Assembly: GCF_000004195.4 (NCBI RefSeq)
Contig: NC_030677.2
Location: forward strand, 68,720,222 to 68,784,221
Direction: 5' to 3'
DNA length: 64,000 bases
Origin: Xenopus tropicalis
Lineage: Eukaryota; Chordata; Amphibia; Anura; Pipidae
Each line of letters starts with the position of its first letter. The first letter of the stretch is position 1. The translations under genes were made by a program, and so were the position numbers. Positions 60,950-64,000 of this stretch are shown piece after piece. Under the pieces are notes generated by a model. It was not told the origin of the DNA. It saw only the letters and a program-made list of their open reading frames with translations, and did no database searches.

Positions 60950-61671
60950 AGTCTTCATGTGACCTGTGCTTTGATAAACTTCAGTCACGCTTTACTGCTG
61001 TTCTGCTAGTTGGAGTGATATCACCCCCTCCCTTTCCCTCCAAGCAGCCAATCAGCAGAACAATGGGAATGGAGCAAGATAGCACCTCCCAGTAAAGCTG
61101 GCCATACACGCACCAATACTATCGTACGAAACCTCGTTTTGTGCGATATTCGGTGCGTGTATGGTATGTCGCCGATCGGCCAGTTTAGAAAATTTTGATC
61201 GGGCGCCATAGAAGGCGCCTGACCAAAATCTGCCGTCAGGGCTGAATCGGCAGAAGGAGGTAGAAATCCTATTGTTTCTACCTCCTTATCTGCTGTTTCA
61301 GCCCTGACTGTGTGTGGCGGATCTGACGATGTTTCGCCACGATCGCCACGTGTATGGCCAGCTTTAATATCAGAATAGCACTCAATAGTTAGAAATCCAG
61401 GTCTGGCTTGTGACTTCTCCAGTTACATGGGAGTAGGAGAAACAATAGGTTACCTGAAAGCAGTTCTAATGTGTAGAGCTGGCTCCTTCTGAAAGCTCAG
61501 ACTCAGGCACAATGCACTGAGATGGCTGCCTACACACCAGTATTACAGCTACAAAAATACATTTGTTGGTTCAAGAATACAATTTTAAATAGTAAAGCAA
61601 ATTATTTGCTATGTAACAGTGTAATTTAGAAATAAAAATACACCATAAAAATCATGAGGGTATCCCTTTAA
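60950..61671. mobile_element. T2-like MITE interrupted by another MITE
   Basis: The right end ATGAGGGTATCCCTTTAA has TTAA at 61668-61671; internal CAATCAGCAGAACAATGGGA and AGCACTCAATAG are characteristic of a common frog repeat. The 61093-61366 MITE splits it. The left boundary is uncertain. Confidence 0.5.
61093..61366. mobile_element. MITE with TAAAGCTGGCCATACACG termini
   Basis: TAAAGCTGGCCATACACG and CGTGTATGGCCAGCTTTA are perfect complements. Interior arms (TTCGGTGCGTGTATGG) add a second foldback level. Confidence 0.75.
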
Positions 61672-62449
61672 TTAAAAATAAAAACTATCTAGCCTCATAG
61701 TAATAGGCTGGATGAATCTACGAATTAGCAGAGCTTGCCTGTGGCTTTCAACAAAAACTGGGAGCAGATGTATATTGTGTCAGATGACAATTGCTCATCT
61801 GTCTACGGATAGCAGGAAAAGGCTCCAGGGCACTGCTGGATTTTCCCAAATGGCCTGGCAAGAAAGCAAAGGTGGAGCAATATGATGTAAATGTATTACT
61901 GCACATTTATAAAAGTCACCATGTGTTTTATATTTATCTGTGGAAGAAACACTCAAACCAGTTTTAATACCTTAATCACAGAAGTTCAATACAAATATGT
62001 TGTTGTAAGAGGTTATGAGCAAAAACCATGTTCTCTGTATAAGAAAATACACGTAGCAATACATGGCTATAAACAAAAGGACTATATTGACAGACAAAGA
62101 GAAACAGAAAATGATCATGCTTCTGTAATATCTTTGTATGCAACCAGTTCTTTCACTATTACTTTTTTTTTTTTTATTTCAATATGTTTTTTATTTGAAA
62201 AAGCAAAAGACATACAGGCTACTTTCCAAATATCACTTTATATACAAGCATAATTACAATATCATAGAGTACCAAAGCTTTATGGTGAGATACCGGTTGT
62301 AAACATAGTTTAGTAAGTAGTCTGAAATTTTTCCGTCGGGGGCTAGGGGGTTTCTTTCACTATCACTTTTATGCTGTGATCTGAATTACATTATATACTT
62401 CTATAAATAATATTTTCATAAGGGATGTATCCATATCAGCATATACTTA

Positions 62450-62846
62450 CAGGGGGTTCACTTTAATTTTTAGTTTGTTATAGAATGGTCAGTTCTTAGC
62501 AACAGTTAAACTTGTCTTCATGCTTTGTTTTTTTTTGTTTTGTTTTTTATAAAAAAAAATGTAATTATTTTCTGCCATCTAACTTCTAACTCTTTCCTGC
62601 TTTCAAATGGGGGTCACTGACCCTAACAGCCAAAAAACTATTGCTCAGTGAGGCTACAATTCTTTTATTCTTCATCTTTCGATTCAGGCCCTTTCCTATT
62701 CAACTTACTGACTCTCATTCACACCACTGCCTGGGTGTTGGACCCTAAAAACAGGAGATCTGTTAAACAAATAATAAAAATAGAAGGCAAATTGTCTCAG
62801 AATATACCTTAATACTAAAAGTTATTTAAAGGTGAAACCCCTTTAA
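62450..62846. mobile_element. T2-like MITE, TTCACCTTTAA subfamily
   Basis: The right end TTTAAAGGTGAAACCCCTTTAA has TTAA at 62843-62846. The body is inverted relative to 18631 (GGGGGTCACTGACCC, TTCTTAGCAACAGTTA). Confidence 0.6.
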
Positions 62847-64000
62847 TTAAACATGCATAGAACTTGGCAAAGTGAAGTGCCATGTTTTTTTAGGAAACTT
62901 TTGAAGTGGGAATTCTTATTTTTACCCTGTTATAAATATGTCCATTATAAACCCATACAAGTGAATAGAGTGGTGAAATCCCACTCTGCGCAACCTATGC
63001 CCCAAGGTTTGGTGGTGCCACCTCTCTTTAACTGCCTTTTATTACTGAGTTTCTCTTTATGTTCTTTTGTGATGCTCAACAAATTTTTTTTGTAAAGCAT
63101 GTGTTGTGAACACCCCATTAACTATAAAGAATTAAATAATAAGGTGCTGAATGTCAAGGACCAGACTGACCGCATTGTAGATTTTTTGTTTCTGAGTTAC
63201 TCTTTGATCTGTGGAATTTCAAGTGTTGGCTAACAAATCCTGGTTTGGCAAGATCAAAGAGCCCTCACAAGTAAAGGTCTAAAAAATGTTTTGCAGTTGA
63301 CAGTGTTAACAACCAGGGACTTTTGTATGAATAAATATTTCCTATCACAAATAGGAGCAGTCCCAGAAAATTAGGGACATTTAGCAACTATGCTAGATCT
63401 CTGTATAAACATGATACAGGCAGAGCTGTAAATTTCTCCAGTACGGCCCTAGGCACCGAACTGCACCCTTTGGCTTCTGGTGCATGTGCAATAAAGTTTG
63501 CATACTGGGCATGTGCTGATTGCCTGAGGAAGTGGTACCCCTCATCTCCATTGCTGGATTTAGGTGCAGTATTCTGGTAGTGGGGGGGGGGGGGGGGGAT
63601 TTTTTTTTGCCAGTTATTTTATATTTATATATATAATAAATAGTTTGGTGAATTCCCAAACTGTAAATTATATCATTTTAAACGGTGCTTAGTGATGTTA
63701 TCAGTTATAATTGGAGCTTAGTGATGTAGAATCCAAAACTGACTGTTCAAATACTCAGCCTTACTGCTCACAATGTGCGATGCATCAATCCCCAATGGTT
63801 CACCGCCTGGCCCTTTGGAATATCACAAGAGGAGAGCACCTTCACGCAGGTTAACTGCTTTAGCATTTTTTTTCAAACCACTGTGCACAACCTGACTGTG
63901 ATCCCAATGGAGCTAATAAAAGGGCAACCATATGGGAGTTTTAACCTTATACGCAAGCATGTTGCAGGTAAAACTTAGTCCCTTTGCTCAGTACTAATCT
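62847..64000. other. Terminal stretch, no gene recognised
   Basis: I looked for ALPK1-like exons expected by synteny and found none. A G run (63581-63598) followed by T and TA-rich sequence is the only marked feature. Short frames near 63775-63978 match no family I know. Confidence 0.5.

Noticed and set aside
62160..62345. T tract followed by conserved-looking sequence, perhaps a LINE 3' end on the - strand
   Set aside because: Suggestive of a retroposon tail but I could not identify coding similarity or an end, so it is not listed.
47000..64000. Expected ALPK1 exons by synteny
   Set aside because: No segment resembling its N-terminal repeat domain or alpha-kinase domain was found on the + strand; it is probably beyond the window.

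Overview
This is vertebrate nuclear DNA, almost certainly from a clawed frog (Xenopus; I cannot separate X. tropicalis from X. laevis). Two intron-bearing vertebrate genes are recognisable by their encoded protein. The rest is dominated by DNA transposons of a type abundant in Xenopus: T2-like MITEs that begin TTAAAGG and sit on TTAA targets, TWA-targeted palindromic MITEs, hAT MITEs with 8-bp target duplications, and Tc1 elements. There is also a DIRS retrotransposon. No bacterial features, CRISPR arrays, rRNA or tRNA genes were seen.

Genes. AP1AR (gadkin / gamma-BAR) runs on the + strand from its start codon at 3428 to a stop at 33931. I placed ten coding exons; all junctions have AG/GT borders and keep phase, and they give a 291-residue protein. 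TIFA lies tail-to-tail with AP1AR on the - strand; its whole coding sequence is one exon (38386-38919) preceded by a splice acceptor, and a candidate 5' non-coding exon and promoter lie near 46.5-46.9 kb. The AP1AR-TIFA order matches the human 4q25 neighbourhood, where ALPK1, the kinase acting upstream of TIFA, comes next. I found no ALPK1 exon in the last 17 kb. AP1AR works in AP-1 vesicle traffic and motility; TIFA is a TRAF6 adaptor in innate immunity. They are neighbours, not a pathway.

Layout. 1-3.1 kb: foldback element, LINE fragment, palindromic minisatellite. 3.2-3.5 kb: AP1AR promoter and exon 1. 3.5-12.8 kb: intron 1, with stacked T2-like MITEs, a CR1 LINE tail and a 339-bp near-perfect palindrome. 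13.5-15.1 kb: Tc1 element with a dead transposase. 19.6-25.4 kb: full-length DIRS element (gag, RT-RNase H, tyrosine recombinase) in intron 5. 26-34 kb: AP1AR exons 6-10. 36-42 kb: MITE clusters and TIFA. 42.8-44.3 kb: second Tc1 element. 44.8-46 kb: nested hAT and palindromic MITEs. 48.2-57.45 kb: a 9.3-kb TTAA-bounded element that starts with six consecutive hairpins and carries two related ~394-bp tandem arrays, the second interrupted by a hAT MITE with a perfect target duplication. 57.5-64 kb: further MITEs, a decayed relative of the 9.3-kb element, and no recognised gene.

The most unusual structure is the 9.3-kb element: its hairpin cluster, its two-family satellite core and a decayed relative 1.7 kb away.
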